From positions 186,001 through 250,000 of the forward strand of contig NZ_CXWE01000009.1 in the NCBI RefSeq assembly GCF_001404515.1: 64,000 nt of DNA, given 5' to 3'. The DNA comes from Roseibium album (lineage in GTDB: Bacteria; Pseudomonadota; Alphaproteobacteria; Rhizobiales; Stappiaceae). Below, piece after piece: positions 1-9,833 of the stretch. The notes under the pieces are model-generated. The model saw only the letters and a list, made by a program, of their open reading frames with translations. It did no database searches and was not told the DNA's origin. Positions within the stretch are counted from its first letter, which is position 1. Each line of letters opens with the position of its first letter. The translations under genes were made by a program, and so were the position numbers.

Positions 1-1044
1 ATCGACCAGTTCCATCGAGCCGTCCGGATCGATGCTGCCTGCCTGGTTTTGCTCCACCTCGGGCAGTTCGAACAAGTTTTCTACGTGATTGTAATCGTGT
101 CTCAAGCGCTGCATGTCGGTGAGCTGATTGATCGCGCGCAAAAACGGTTGAACAAACTGGCCGGAAAGCAGCGTACTTGCTGCCACGCCACCTATGCTGA
201 ATTCGTTGTTTATGACCATGGCAGCGCCGAAAAGGACGACAAAGACCGTTGTCATGGTTGCAAAGAGCGTTGACGCGTCTCTCGCCTGGCCCGCCAACCG
301 CATGTATCTCGCGCTCAGTTTGGCGGTTTCTTTCTGCAAACGTTCAAAGCGTCGCATAATCAGCGATTCCATCGCCTGCGATTTCACGGTTTTTGCACCG
401 GACAACACTTCGAGGATAAAATCGGATTTCCTGTCGTCCTGCGTGGCTCGGTCTGCAACCAGTTTCTGCAACACTCTGTTCCGGTTGACCGCAAACAGAA
501 TAAAGATGCCGAGAAGCGCTACAGGAACGATGGCAAGCGGCCCTGCAATGAAGATCAGCACAGCGAGATAGATACTGCCTGCGGGAAGATCGATCGCAAG
601 AAGCCTTCCCTGATCTCCGTAATGGTCTGCGATCGATTGAAGCGACCTGAGCTGATGCACCTGAACGGACACGGGGGTTTTGGCAAAGCGCTCGGGTTTT
701 GCGTCCAGCACACGCCGGAACAGTTCTTTGTGGGCCTGGTGGTTGAAGCTGGCTCCAAGACGGCCAACGACCGCAGCACGCGCGACCTTGATAACGCCGT
801 CTGCTGAAAGTACGCACACCACGCCAAGCATCAGGACAAGAAGTGTGTCGGTAGCGGCGTTCGGCAGCACCCGATCATAGACCTGCAAAATGGCGAGCGG
901 CATCGCCAGACCAAGAATGTTTGCAAATATCGAGCCGACGATGACGTCGCGCGGCAACCGTGGTGATGAAATCCACTTGTCGCTCGGCGAATGCTTCACC
1001 CTCATGCGGGGCAGAAAGAAAGACGAAAGGATTGATTTCAACAT
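1..1044 (-). CDS. Type I secretion ABC exporter, N-terminal part (cut by window edge)
   Basis: This is the inner-membrane ABC exporter expected to power secretion of the neighbouring giant RTX adhesin. The 348 codons present read through without a stop from the ATG at 1044 to position 1, so the C-terminal ATPase domain lies outside the window. The visible part is an ABC transmembrane domain of the HlyB/PrtD type: hydrophobic segments near residues 35-55 and 65-85, a pair near 155-190, and another pair near 260-295, with the charged exporter-type loop (LQSIADHYGDQG) between. No C39 peptidase-like domain precedes it, which fits the PrtD-like subclass. The start codon is the first ATG of the open frame and lies 187 bp from the divergent adhesin gene. 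The adaptor HlyD gene lies on the far side of the adhesin. No TolC-type outer-membrane gene is present here. The role as partner of the adhesin is inferred from adjacency. Confidence 0.88.
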   Translation of the reverse strand, partial: MLKSILSSFFLPRMRVKHSPSDKWISSPRLPRDVIVGSIFANILGLAMPLAILQVYDRVLPNAATDTLLVLMLGVVCVLSADGVIKVARAAVVGRLGASFNHQAHKELFRRVLDAKPERFAKTPVSVQVHQLRSLQSIADHYGDQGRLLAIDLPAGSIYLAVLIFIAGPLAIVPVALLGIFILFAVNRNRVLQKLVADRATQDDRKSDFILEVLSGAKTVKSQAMESLIMRRFERLQKETAKLSARYMRLAGQARDASTLFATMTTVFVVLFGAAMVINNEFSIGGVAASTLLSGQFVQPFLRAINQLTDMQRLRHDYNHVENLFELPEVEQNQAGSIDPDGSMELVD

Positions 1045-1231
1045 AAGTTAGCCAGAGTGATGTCCACGCCTACACAAAGTGTGGTGCTCCGGTTTAAAAA
1101 CAGTTTACCTTATAGGGTGTTTTCAGAAATATATTTCCAACAATTCGAAAGTTTCTGCTCAAACTTTTTCGCTTTGTTAAGAACGCCGTCGTTCAGTGTC
1201 ATTATCGGAAAATGTGCGGACAGGCGACCGA

Positions 1232-4200
1232 ATGGCAAACGACTCCGAAACCCGGGATCCCAAAAACAACAAGCAGCCAGATGAGGAAAACGGCGGATCC
1301 GATTCGACCGTGAGTTCCGATGACTATCTTCATTCCGGAATGCTTGATACCGGGAACGAGCATTTGGGAAAGGCCCACGACTATCACCTGGACCAGGATA
1401 TGGGCGTATCCAACGAACAGGTGAACGCCAATCTTCACCTCGGCAGCCATGAGGGTGAACCGAACCACGGCGAAGAAACCCACAACTCCGAAAATACTTC
1501 TGATCTCTCGAGGGATTCAACCGCCAGTTCCGATCTCCCCTCCACCCCCATTGCCGACACCCAGAATGATGCCGGGCAGATCGCAAACGGCGTGTCAGGA
1601 CTTGCGATTGCGCCGGATGAAACCCTGAAGGGCAACGCACAGACTTCGGAAATCCAGCAGAACGGTTCGACCCCGCGTGTCACCGAGCCCATTCTTCAGC
1701 AAGCTTCCAGCGAACAACAACAATCGCAGCCGGAGTTTGGCACTCCGGGCGGCGTTCCGACCTCTTCGGGGCAGTCGGAGGGCAAGTCCGAAGATGTGAC
1801 CAGGACACCGGAAGCAACAGCTTCGGAGCTGTCCCCCCTCACAGACGTGGACGGTACCCAGAATTCGGTAGATGAGGATGCCGCGATCGGCTCGGCAATA
1901 GGTATCACCGCAAATTCGGATTCGTCCGATGGATCAAGTGTGACTTACAGCCTGCTTGATGATGCGGGAGGATTGTTCGCGATCGATCCCGATACGGGTG
2001 TGGTGACGGTAGCCGGCGAGCTGGATGCAGAAACCGCCGGAACACACGACATTGTGGTTCTTGCAACAGCGCAGGACGGTGCGTCGCGATCGGAAACGTT
2101 TACGATCGCGATTAGCGATGTCGATGAAAGCGATGTGTCGGCCGTATCCGATGTTGACGACTCGGCTAACGAAATCGCAGAAAATGTGTCCCAAGGGGCC
2201 ACCGTCGGCATAACCGCACATGCGAGCGATCCTGATGCAACGGCTTCCGTTCGCTACCAGATTGATGATCCCAGATTTGAAATCGACGATGACGGCGTTG
2301 TCACCGTTGCCGGAGGCGCGACGTTCGATGCCGATACCGAAGGTGACATTTCATTCACGGTAACCGCTATCTCCAGCGATGGGTCAACCTCATCGCAGGT
2401 CTTCAACCTTGCTGTTTCGGATATCAACGAGTTTGCCGCTTCCCTGGTCGTCGATACGGATGCGACTGACAATTCCATCGCTGAAAATGCCGCTGCTGGC
2501 GATATCGTCGGTATCACAGCCTTTTCCGAGGACGCTGATGTCTCCGACACTGTGACTTACTCGGTGGATGACAACCGCTTCGTGGTTTCAGGTGATGGCG
2601 TCGTCACGATCGCGGACGGGGTCAAGTTTGATGCGGAGAGTGAAGGCTCGATCGACATCACCGTGACAGCCGAATCGACCGATGGATCCAGGTCTGAAGA
2701 AACTTTTTCCATCGACGTCACCAATATAATCGACGAGACACCAACCGATATTGAAACTGCCGGCGGGGCAATCGATGAGAACAGCTCGGCGGGCGCTGTC
2801 GTGGCTACCCTTTCAACGACGGACAAAGACGCCGGAGACAGTCATACCTACTCTATCACGAACGATCCTTCCGGTTATTTCGAGATTGTCGGAGATGAAA
2901 TACGGGTCAGCGATGGTGCAAAACTCGATCATGAACGTGCAGACACTCACACGATCACTGTTCAAGTTACAGATGCAGCTGGTCTGACATATTCCGAAGA
3001 CGTCACGATCACCGTAAATGATGTGAACGAAGCGCCGGCTGCACTGGTCTTGAATGCAAACACCGAAGCCGATTTTTCGGCTGTGGACGGATACACCTCC
3101 TCTGCCAGTATTTCCGACCGTGGACTTGAGAGCGACAGCAATGTCTTCTCGCTCTCGTTCACGACGGCAGACGATGTGACAACGCCTCAAACCCTGTTTG
3201 AAACCGGCGGAAATGTGTACGGGTTGAACGTCGTCATCGAAGATGGGCGCATCAATGTCTATGCGGGTGACGGGAATGATCTGGAACTGAGCGCGGAAAT
3301 CACACCAGGCACCGAATACAATCTGGCGCTCGAGCTCGACAAGAACTCCGATACCCTCACTCTGTTGATGTCGGACGAGTTGCCGCTCAACGAAATGGAT
3401 ACTTCCAACAGCCTGGCTGACATGCAAACCGGTTGGACGGACCACGACTGGGATGGCGGCAACCATATCGGCGTCGGCACAATCGGCGGCGGAAGCAGCC
3501 AGGGCAACACCGGCGGCGATTTTCTTGGCACCATCAACGGTGATGGCCTGTCTGTCTACGCGAATGCGGGACTTGAAGACTACCTGAAGCCGCTTGTCGA
3601 TGAGAACAGCGCGTCCGGCACGGTTGTTGCCACGTTGTCAACGGTGGATGAAGACGAAGGAGATACTCATACCTACGAGATCACCGACGACCCATCCGGT
3701 TCCTTCGAGATTGTCGGCAACGAGATTAGGGTCAAGGACGGTGCTTCACTCGATCATGAAGCGGCCGACAGCCACACAATCACCGTTCAGACGACCGACT
3801 CAGAAGGCCTGACCCATTCGGAAAGCGTCACCATCGCGATCGGAGACGTGAACGAGGCACCGACAGCGCTTGTTCTGAATACCGACAATCATGCTGATTT
3901 CATTGCCTGGGACGGCTTCACTTCCGGAACCAGCATTTCGGACATGGGTCTTGAAAGCGACAGCAACGTGTTTTCGATGTCGTTCACGACGGCATCGGAC
4001 GTGTCCTCAACACAAACCCTCTTTGAGACCGGTGGCAATGTCTACGGTCTGAACGTTGTCATCGAAAACGGGCGCATTCACGTCTATGCCGGCGAAGGCA
4101 ACAATCTCGAATTGAGTGCCGAGATTTCTCCCGATACCGAGTACAACTTTGCGCTCGAGCTGAACAAGGATGTCGATACCATTTCCTTGTTGTTGTCCAG

Positions 4201-7200
4201 CGTTCTCGGGCTTGGAGAGATGAATGTCTCCAACAGTCTGGTTGCGCAGCAGACTGGGTGGACAGATGGCGACTGGGATGGCGGCAACGACCTGGGTGTG
4301 GGCACCATCGCCGGGCATAGTCAGGGCCATATCGGCGGAGACTTTCTGGGCACGATCAATGGTGAGGGCCTTTCGGTCTATGCAAACGCAACGCTTTCCG
4401 ATTTCATGGGAGGCACCGTTGCAGAGAACTCCTCAAGTGCAACTGTAGGTGCCTTGTCTGTATCTGATCCGGATGCCGGAGACACACATACCTACACGGT
4501 TTCAGATGATCGCTTTGAGATCCTCGGCGGCTCATTGCGCCTGAAATCTGGCGAAAGCATCGATTTTGAATCGGAGCCATCCGTTGAAGTTTCAGTCACC
4601 GCGACGGATGCCGGCGGGCTTTCCGTAACTGAAACCTTCACTGTCACATTCGATGATGTTGCTGAAGATCTTCGGCTAAACGACGACGGCGTTACGTTTG
4701 TGGATACGGGAGTTTCGGAAACGACCATTTCCGGCGGATCGGGCGACGATACGATTACGGCGCATGAAGACGGTGGCAACATCAAAGGCGGAGATGGTGA
4801 CGACACGCTTGTCAGCGGAGCCGGCAACGATGTGCTTGATGGTGAAAGCGGCAATGATACGGCGTCCTTCAGCGGCAATCGTGAAGACTACGACGTTGTG
4901 GAAAATCCGGACGGCAGCTTTACTGTCACCGACACGCGCGACGGTTCTCCGGATGGCGTAGACACGGTTCGGAATGTCGAAAATTTCCACTTTTCCGACG
5001 GCGATATTCCTGCGAGCGATCTTGTCGCACGCGATATTGGTGCTGTGACAGACACGAATGATGCGTCAAATTCGGTTGCAGAAAATGCGGGCACAGGCGC
5101 GGCTGTTGGGATCACTGTCAAAGCTACAGACGAAAACGAAAGTGATACAGTCACATATTCCGTCGATGACAGCCGATTTGATGTTGCCGACGATGGAACC
5201 GTGACTGTCGCTGCCGGTGCTTCCTTCGATACAGAAACCGAAGGTTCCATCGACGTTACGGTGACAGCCACATCAAGTGACGGTTCTTCGTCGCAGGAAA
5301 CTTTCACGATCGATGTTTCCGACGTGAACGAAACAGCTGTCTCGAACGTGACGGACACGGATGGCGGTGCCAATACCATTGCCGAGAACGCGATTGAGGG
5401 AGCGACAGTTGGCATCACGGCCTCTGCGGCCGACAACGATGCTTCCGACACGGTCTCCTACACCGTCGACGACGACCGATTTGATGTTGCAGATGACGGA
5501 ACCGTTTCCGTTGCGGCCGGTGTTTCGTTCGATGCAGAAACGGAAGGTTCCATCGACGTCATGGTGACGGCGTCATCCTCTGATGGTTCCACATCGCAGG
5601 AGACATTCACGATCGGTGTTTCCGACATCAACGAGCATTCCACTTCCGAAATCGTTGATACGGACAGCACTTCCAACACAATTGCGGAAAACGCAACGGA
5701 GGGATCTGCAATTGGTGTCACAGTTGCTGCCTCCGACGACGATGTTTCCGACAGTGTTGCCTATTCAGTCGATGACGGTCGATTTGAAGTGGCAGATGAC
5801 GGCACAATTACTGTTGCTGCCGGGGCCTCATTCGACGCGGAGACCGAAGGTTCAGTCGACGTTACGGTGACTGCAACATCCTCAGATGGTTCCACATCCG
5901 AAGAAACATTCACGATCGATGTTTCCGATGTGAACGAAACGGCCGTCTCCGACGTGACGGATACGGATACCGGTGCCAACACTATCGCCGAAGACGCTGG
6001 ACAAGGTACTACAGTCGGTATCACCGCCTCTGCGTTCGATGCCGATGTGTCCGACACTGTTTCCTATTCCGTTGATGACGACCGATTTGAGGTTGCCGAC
6101 GACGGAACAGTTTCCGTTGCAACCGGCGCGTCCTTCGACGCGGAAACGGAAGGTTCAATTGACGTCGTCGTCACCGTTGTCTCAACAGATGGTTCGACGT
6201 CCCAGGAAACATTCACGATCAGTGTCTCCGATGTCAGCGAATACACAGTTTCCGCGATTTCGGACACCAATGCAGACCTCAACACGATCGCAGAAAATGC
6301 CGTTGAAGGGAGTGAAGTCGGCATCACGGTCTCAGCCGTGGATGACGATATTACCGACACGGTCACCTACTCCATCGATGATGGCCGCTTCGAAGTTGCG
6401 GATGACGGTTCCGTCACGGTTGTCGCCGGCGCTTCCTTCGACGCGGAGACGGAAGGCTCTGTCGACGTCACCGTGACCGCAACATCCTCTGACGGGTCCA
6501 CGTCGGATGAAACCTTCACCATCGCTGTTTCCGATGTGAACGAAACAGCCGTCTCCAGCGTGACGGACACGGATGCCGGTGCAAACGCGATTGCCGAAGA
6601 TGCAGCCGAAGGAAGCGAAGTCGGCATCTCGGTTTCAGCCACTGATGACGATGTTACCGACACGGTGGCCTATACCATTGATGACGACCGCTTCGAAGTT
6701 GCAGATGATGGTACCCTTACGGTTGCTGCCGGTGCTTCTTTCGACGCAGAAACAGAAGGCTCTGTCGACGTCACCGTGACCGCAACATCCTCTGACGGGT
6801 CCACGTCGGATGAAACCTTCACCATCGATGTTTCCGATGTAAACGAAACAGCCGTCTCCAACGTGACGGATACGGATGCCGGCGCCAACGCCATTGCAGA
6901 AGATGCCGGAGAAGGCACGACGGTTGGCATTACAGCTTCTGCATCCGACGCCGATGTGACGGACACGGTGACTTATTCCGTGGATGATGCCCGCTTCGAC
7001 GTGGCAAACGATGGAACCGTGACGGTTGCCTCAGGTGCGCGTTTCGACTTTGAAAGCGAACCGACAATCTCGCTGACACTGACCGCAACTTCCTCAGACG
7101 GTTCCAGTTCGCAGCAGACGCTCGACGTCAACGTTACAGATGTCGCAGAGTCTTTCCAATTGAGTGCCGGTCAAACCGAATTCGTCGACGAAGGCGTTGC

Positions 7201-9721
7201 GGAACCAACGATTACCGGGACAGATGCCGCGGAAACCATCACCGCGCACGAGGACGGCGGCACCATCTATAGCGGCGGCGGCGATGATACGGTTTATGGG
7301 AAAGCCGGCGACGACGAAATCATTTTCGGCGAAGGTGCCGACACTGTTTACGGTGGCGGTGGAAACGACTTTATCGACGATCAAAGAGGTGCACAGCCCA
7401 ACACGGATGCCAACCATCTGGATGGTGGCGAAGGCAATGATACCATCTATGGCGGCGGTGGCGACGATACCATCATTGGAGGCGAAGGCGCGGATCGGCT
7501 TTCAGGCGAAAACGATGATGACACAATTGATGGTGGCAGCGGAAATGATGCCCTGTTTGGCGGCTCCGGCGACGACACACTGGAAGGTGGTGCAGGCAAC
7601 GACTACCTGAGCGGCAGCAGCGGCAACGACACGGCGGTTTATTCCGGAAACCATGCCGACTACTCGATCACCGATCATGGCAATGGTTCTTTCACAATCG
7701 CAGACACGCGCAGCGGCTCACCGGACGGGACGGACACTGTCTGGGATGTCGAAAACTTCGAGTTTGCCGATGGTACGCTGTCTGCCTCGGACCTGGTCAA
7801 TTCAGCTCCGACCGATATCTCATTTTCGGCGAACGAAGGACTTGCGCTGACGGAGACCGACGGCGGCAACGGGGTCGTAACGGGTGAAATTGTTTCTGAT
7901 GGCAGCGGCAACAACTCTGTTGATCATTGGTCTATCAGCCATGATGGCGGCGATCTGACGATCGATGTGCTGGCCAGCGGATTCAATGGCGGCAACCTGG
8001 ATAGCAAGATATTCCTTTACAAGGACAATGGCGACGGCACGTTCACGTCTGTGACCAGCAATGACGACGGCGCCGCGGGAAGCGACGGCAGCACAAATTC
8101 CCTTGATAGCCTCATCAGCCGAACGGGACTTGAAGCCGGCGATTACATGGTGGTCATCGGTAGCTATCCGCTGAATGACAGCGAGGCGCTGAGCACTTCT
8201 TCCAATCACCCCGCATCAGGATCCACCACAGGTCCCTACCAGATTACCATCACAGGTGATGCATCGATCACCGGTTTGACGGAAAACCCCTCCGGTGGCG
8301 GAGGCTGGGGAGATCCGGCAAACAACGCTGTTGTTGTTTCCACCGGAGCAGATGCATCGACGATTGCATCCGGCTCGGTTGTTGCCGGAATAGCATCGGT
8401 TGCAGATGCCGATGCCGGTGATTCCTTCCATTTCAGCTTCACGGATGACGGCGATGGCGCGTTTGAGATCGACGCGACCTCCGGCGATATCTCAACCACG
8501 TCCGAACACGATGCAAAGACGTCCCTCAGCGATACCGTGACCGTGCAGGTGACGGATGCAAACAATGAGTCCTATCAGGAAACGCTCGGTATAGAACTCG
8601 GGACGAGTGGTGACGACACAATCAACGGCACTGAAAATGAGGATGTCATTTTTAATTTCGGCGGCAACGATACGGTTGATGGCGGTGCTGGCAAGGACAC
8701 CATGGTTCTGAGCGGAAATCAGGGTGACTACAACATCTACGACAACGGTGATGGAAGCTACACCGTAATCGACACGCGTACAGGATCGCCTGACGGCACC
8801 AATACCGTTTCCAACGTGGAAAACTACAGGTTCGCCGACGGCGACGTTCAGGTGGGCGACCTCTCGATGAGTACGGACATGATGCTGTCCGACGCCAACA
8901 CGACCGGCAACACCATTCATGAAGTGGCTGATGCCGGCACTGAAGTGGGCATTTCGGTATCGTCCATGAACCCGGGTGGAGGTGCCCTCGCCTACTCGCT
9001 CAGTGACGACCGGTTCAGTATCGATTCCGACGGTGTTGTGACCATCGCCGACCATGCGTTTTTTGACAGCCAGGTGGAGTCGTCTATCGATCTGACGATC
9101 ACAGCCAAGTCGACTGACGGTTCCGAGGCGTCCGAGACCTTCTCCATTTCAGTTTCCGGCGACTATGATCAGGATTTTACCGGCGGTCTCGCAAGCGGAA
9201 ACTTCAGCCGGTCCGGACAGTCCTACTCCGTCGACGGTGTCGGCGGTAATGACACGATCCAGACGGGTGACTTCAACGACAGGATCGAAGGCGGATCCGT
9301 TGCGGGAGCCGACCAGATCACTGGCAATGGAGGTAAAGACCTTCTCTTCGGCGAAGGCGGCCAGGATACGATCATGGGTGGTGACGGCAACGACATCATT
9401 ATCGGCGGAGCTGATGACGACAGCCTCCATGGCGGAGATGGATCCGATCTTTTCATGCACGGACTCGGGGACGGCAATGATGCCATCTACGGCGGTACCG
9501 GAAGTGCGTGGACCGACGTTATCGATCTCGGAGGTGGTCCCGGCGTCACATCTGCTGGAGAATACGGGACAGACTGGACTGTTACGATAACCAGCGGGTC
9601 GATTGAAAATACCGACACGGACAGCGGTCGTCTGGAACTTTCAGACGACGCTGTCGGCTCGATCGACTTTACCGATGGTTCAAAGGTCGAATTTGCAGAG
9701 ATTGAAGAAATACGCTGGTGA
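1232..9721 (+). CDS. Giant cadherin/RTX-repeat secreted adhesin
   Basis: This is a predicted calcium-binding surface or secreted adhesin of about 2829 residues, exported by type I secretion. Residues 1-200 are acidic and low-complexity. Three cadherin-like repeats follow (about 203-500), then a fourth (505-600), a LamG-like domain (600-787), a cadherin-like repeat, a second LamG-like domain (877-1060) and another cadherin-like repeat. Short RTX repeats (GGSGDDTIT type) occupy about 1165-1215. Seven tandem ~100-residue cadherin-like repeats fill 1270-1970, and a larger RTX block fills 1990-2135. A pre-peptidase-C-terminal-like beta domain (2193-2347), more cadherin and RTX units, and a C-terminal RTX block (2670-2755) with an unrepeated tail complete it. 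The tail is the expected uncleaved export signal. No Sec signal peptide is seen. The frame stays open upstream to a GTG at 1196; I prefer the ATG at 1232, but neither has a strong ribosome site. The flanking ABC exporter and HlyD genes support export. The adhesive role is a family-based inference. Confidence 0.93.
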   Translation: MANDSETRDPKNNKQPDEENGGSDSTVSSDDYLHSGMLDTGNEHLGKAHDYHLDQDMGVSNEQVNANLHLGSHEGEPNHGEETHNSENTSDLSRDSTASSDLPSTPIADTQNDAGQIANGVSGLAIAPDETLKGNAQTSEIQQNGSTPRVTEPILQQASSEQQQSQPEFGTPGGVPTSSGQSEGKSEDVTRTPEATASELSPLTDVDGTQNSVDEDAAIGSAIGITANSDSSDGSSVTYSLLDDAGGLFAIDPDTGVVTVAGELDAETAGTHDIVVLATAQDGASRSETFTIAISDVDESDVSAVSDVDDSANEIAENVSQGATVGITAHASDPDATASVRYQIDDPRFEIDDDGVVTVAGGATFDADTEGDISFTVTAISSDGSTSSQVFNLAVSDINEFAASLVVDTDATDNSIAENAAAGDIVGITAFSEDADVSDTVTYSVDDNRFVVSGDGVVTIADGVKFDAESEGSIDITVTAESTDGSRSEETFSIDVTNIIDETPTDIETAGGAIDENSSAGAVVATLSTTDKDAGDSHTYSITNDPSGYFEIVGDEIRVSDGAKLDHERADTHTITVQVTDAAGLTYSEDVTITVNDVNEAPAALVLNANTEADFSAVDGYTSSASISDRGLESDSNVFSLSFTTADDVTTPQTLFETGGNVYGLNVVIEDGRINVYAGDGNDLELSAEITPGTEYNLALELDKNSDTLTLLMSDELPLNEMDTSNSLADMQTGWTDHDWDGGNHIGVGTIGGGSSQGNTGGDFLGTINGDGLSVYANAGLEDYLKPLVDENSASGTVVATLSTVDEDEGDTHTYEITDDPSGSFEIVGNEIRVKDGASLDHEAADSHTITVQTTDSEGLTHSESVTIAIGDVNEAPTALVLNTDNHADFIAWDGFTSGTSISDMGLESDSNVFSMSFTTASDVSSTQTLFETGGNVYGLNVVIENGRIHVYAGEGNNLELSAEISPDTEYNFALELNKDVDTISLLLSSVLGLGEMNVSNSLVAQQTGWTDGDWDGGNDLGVGTIAGHSQGHIGGDFLGTINGEGLSVYANATLSDFMGGTVAENSSSATVGALSVSDPDAGDTHTYTVSDDRFEILGGSLRLKSGESIDFESEPSVEVSVTATDAGGLSVTETFTVTFDDVAEDLRLNDDGVTFVDTGVSETTISGGSGDDTITAHEDGGNIKGGDGDDTLVSGAGNDVLDGESGNDTASFSGNREDYDVVENPDGSFTVTDTRDGSPDGVDTVRNVENFHFSDGDIPASDLVARDIGAVTDTNDASNSVAENAGTGAAVGITVKATDENESDTVTYSVDDSRFDVADDGTVTVAAGASFDTETEGSIDVTVTATSSDGSSSQETFTIDVSDVNETAVSNVTDTDGGANTIAENAIEGATVGITASAADNDASDTVSYTVDDDRFDVADDGTVSVAAGVSFDAETEGSIDVMVTASSSDGSTSQETFTIGVSDINEHSTSEIVDTDSTSNTIAENATEGSAIGVTVAASDDDVSDSVAYSVDDGRFEVADDGTITVAAGASFDAETEGSVDVTVTATSSDGSTSEETFTIDVSDVNETAVSDVTDTDTGANTIAEDAGQGTTVGITASAFDADVSDTVSYSVDDDRFEVADDGTVSVATGASFDAETEGSIDVVVTVVSTDGSTSQETFTISVSDVSEYTVSAISDTNADLNTIAENAVEGSEVGITVSAVDDDITDTVTYSIDDGRFEVADDGSVTVVAGASFDAETEGSVDVTVTATSSDGSTSDETFTIAVSDVNETAVSSVTDTDAGANAIAEDAAEGSEVGISVSATDDDVTDTVAYTIDDDRFEVADDGTLTVAAGASFDAETEGSVDVTVTATSSDGSTSDETFTIDVSDVNETAVSNVTDTDAGANAIAEDAGEGTTVGITASASDADVTDTVTYSVDDARFDVANDGTVTVASGARFDFESEPTISLTLTATSSDGSSSQQTLDVNVTDVAESFQLSAGQTEFVDEGVAEPTITGTDAAETITAHEDGGTIYSGGGDDTVYGKAGDDEIIFGEGADTVYGGGGNDFIDDQRGAQPNTDANHLDGGEGNDTIYGGGGDDTIIGGEGADRLSGENDDDTIDGGSGNDALFGGSGDDTLEGGAGNDYLSGSSGNDTAVYSGNHADYSITDHGNGSFTIADTRSGSPDGTDTVWDVENFEFADGTLSASDLVNSAPTDISFSANEGLALTETDGGNGVVTGEIVSDGSGNNSVDHWSISHDGGDLTIDVLASGFNGGNLDSKIFLYKDNGDGTFTSVTSNDDGAAGSDGSTNSLDSLISRTGLEAGDYMVVIGSYPLNDSEALSTSSNHPASGSTTGPYQITITGDASITGLTENPSGGGGWGDPANNAVVVSTGADASTIASGSVVAGIASVADADAGDSFHFSFTDDGDGAFEIDATSGDISTTSEHDAKTSLSDTVTVQVTDANNESYQETLGIELGTSGDDTINGTENEDVIFNFGGNDTVDGGAGKDTMVLSGNQGDYNIYDNGDGSYTVIDTRTGSPDGTNTVSNVENYRFADGDVQVGDLSMSTDMMLSDANTTGNTIHEVADAGTEVGISVSSMNPGGGALAYSLSDDRFSIDSDGVVTIADHAFFDSQVESSIDLTITAKSTDGSEASETFSISVSGDYDQDFTGGLASGNFSRSGQSYSVDGVGGNDTIQTGDFNDRIEGGSVAGADQITGNGGKDLLFGEGGQDTIMGGDGNDIIIGGADDDSLHGGDGSDLFMHGLGDGNDAIYGGTGSAWTDVIDLGGGPGVTSAGEYGTDWTVTITSGSIENTDTDSGRLELSDDAVGSIDFTDGSKVEFAEIEEIRW
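3030..4410 (+). repeat. Duplicated LamG-like plus cadherin-like unit inside the adhesin gene
   Basis: Two copies of a roughly 185-residue LamG/concanavalin-like domain occupy about 3030-3590 and 3860-4410, separated by one cadherin-like repeat. Both begin with an A-LVLN-based segment, and both contain the stretch ETGGNVYGLNVVIE and a closing GDFLGTINGxGLSVYANA. The intervening repeat (VDENSASGTVVATLS) closely matches the one before the first copy (IDENSSAGAVVATLS). The duplicated unit was therefore probably cadherin plus LamG together. This is read directly from the translated sequence. Carbohydrate or protein binding by such domains is family knowledge. Confidence 0.85.
5041..7140 (+). repeat. 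Seven tandem ~300-bp cadherin-like repeats
   Basis: Seven consecutive units begin near 5041, 5340, 5640, 5940, 6243, 6545 and 6848, each 99-101 codons long. Every unit carries TDT/TDS near its start, then IAEN/IAED, VGI, a DDxRF(D/E)VADDG core, GASFDxETEGS and a closing ETFTI-VSDVNE. The aspartate and glutamate positions match calcium-binding cadherin-like repeats. Units five and six share a 73-base identical stretch, pointing to recent duplication or conversion. Confidence 0.9.
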
Positions 9722-9765
9722 ACGTTAGATCCTTTCTTCAAGATTGAAATACAATATGATTGCGC

Positions 9766-9792
9766 AAGACCCCGCCAGGAGAGCGGGGTCTT
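9766..9792. terminator. Bidirectional terminator between adhesin and hlyD-like gene
   Basis: A perfect 10-bp stem (AAGACCCCGC at 9766-9775 with GCGGGGTCTT at 9783-9792) closes a 7-base loop. It lies between two convergent genes. A-rich and T-rich flanks allow it to act in both directions. Confidence 0.85.
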
Positions 9793-9833
9793 TGTTCATA
9801 ATTCAGCAAATCATGGTTTGGAAACTTGTCGAA

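Noticed and set aside
5041..7140. Regular DNA repeats that might suggest a CRISPR or satellite array
   Set aside because: The repeats are ~300 bp, in frame, and encode cadherin-like domains.
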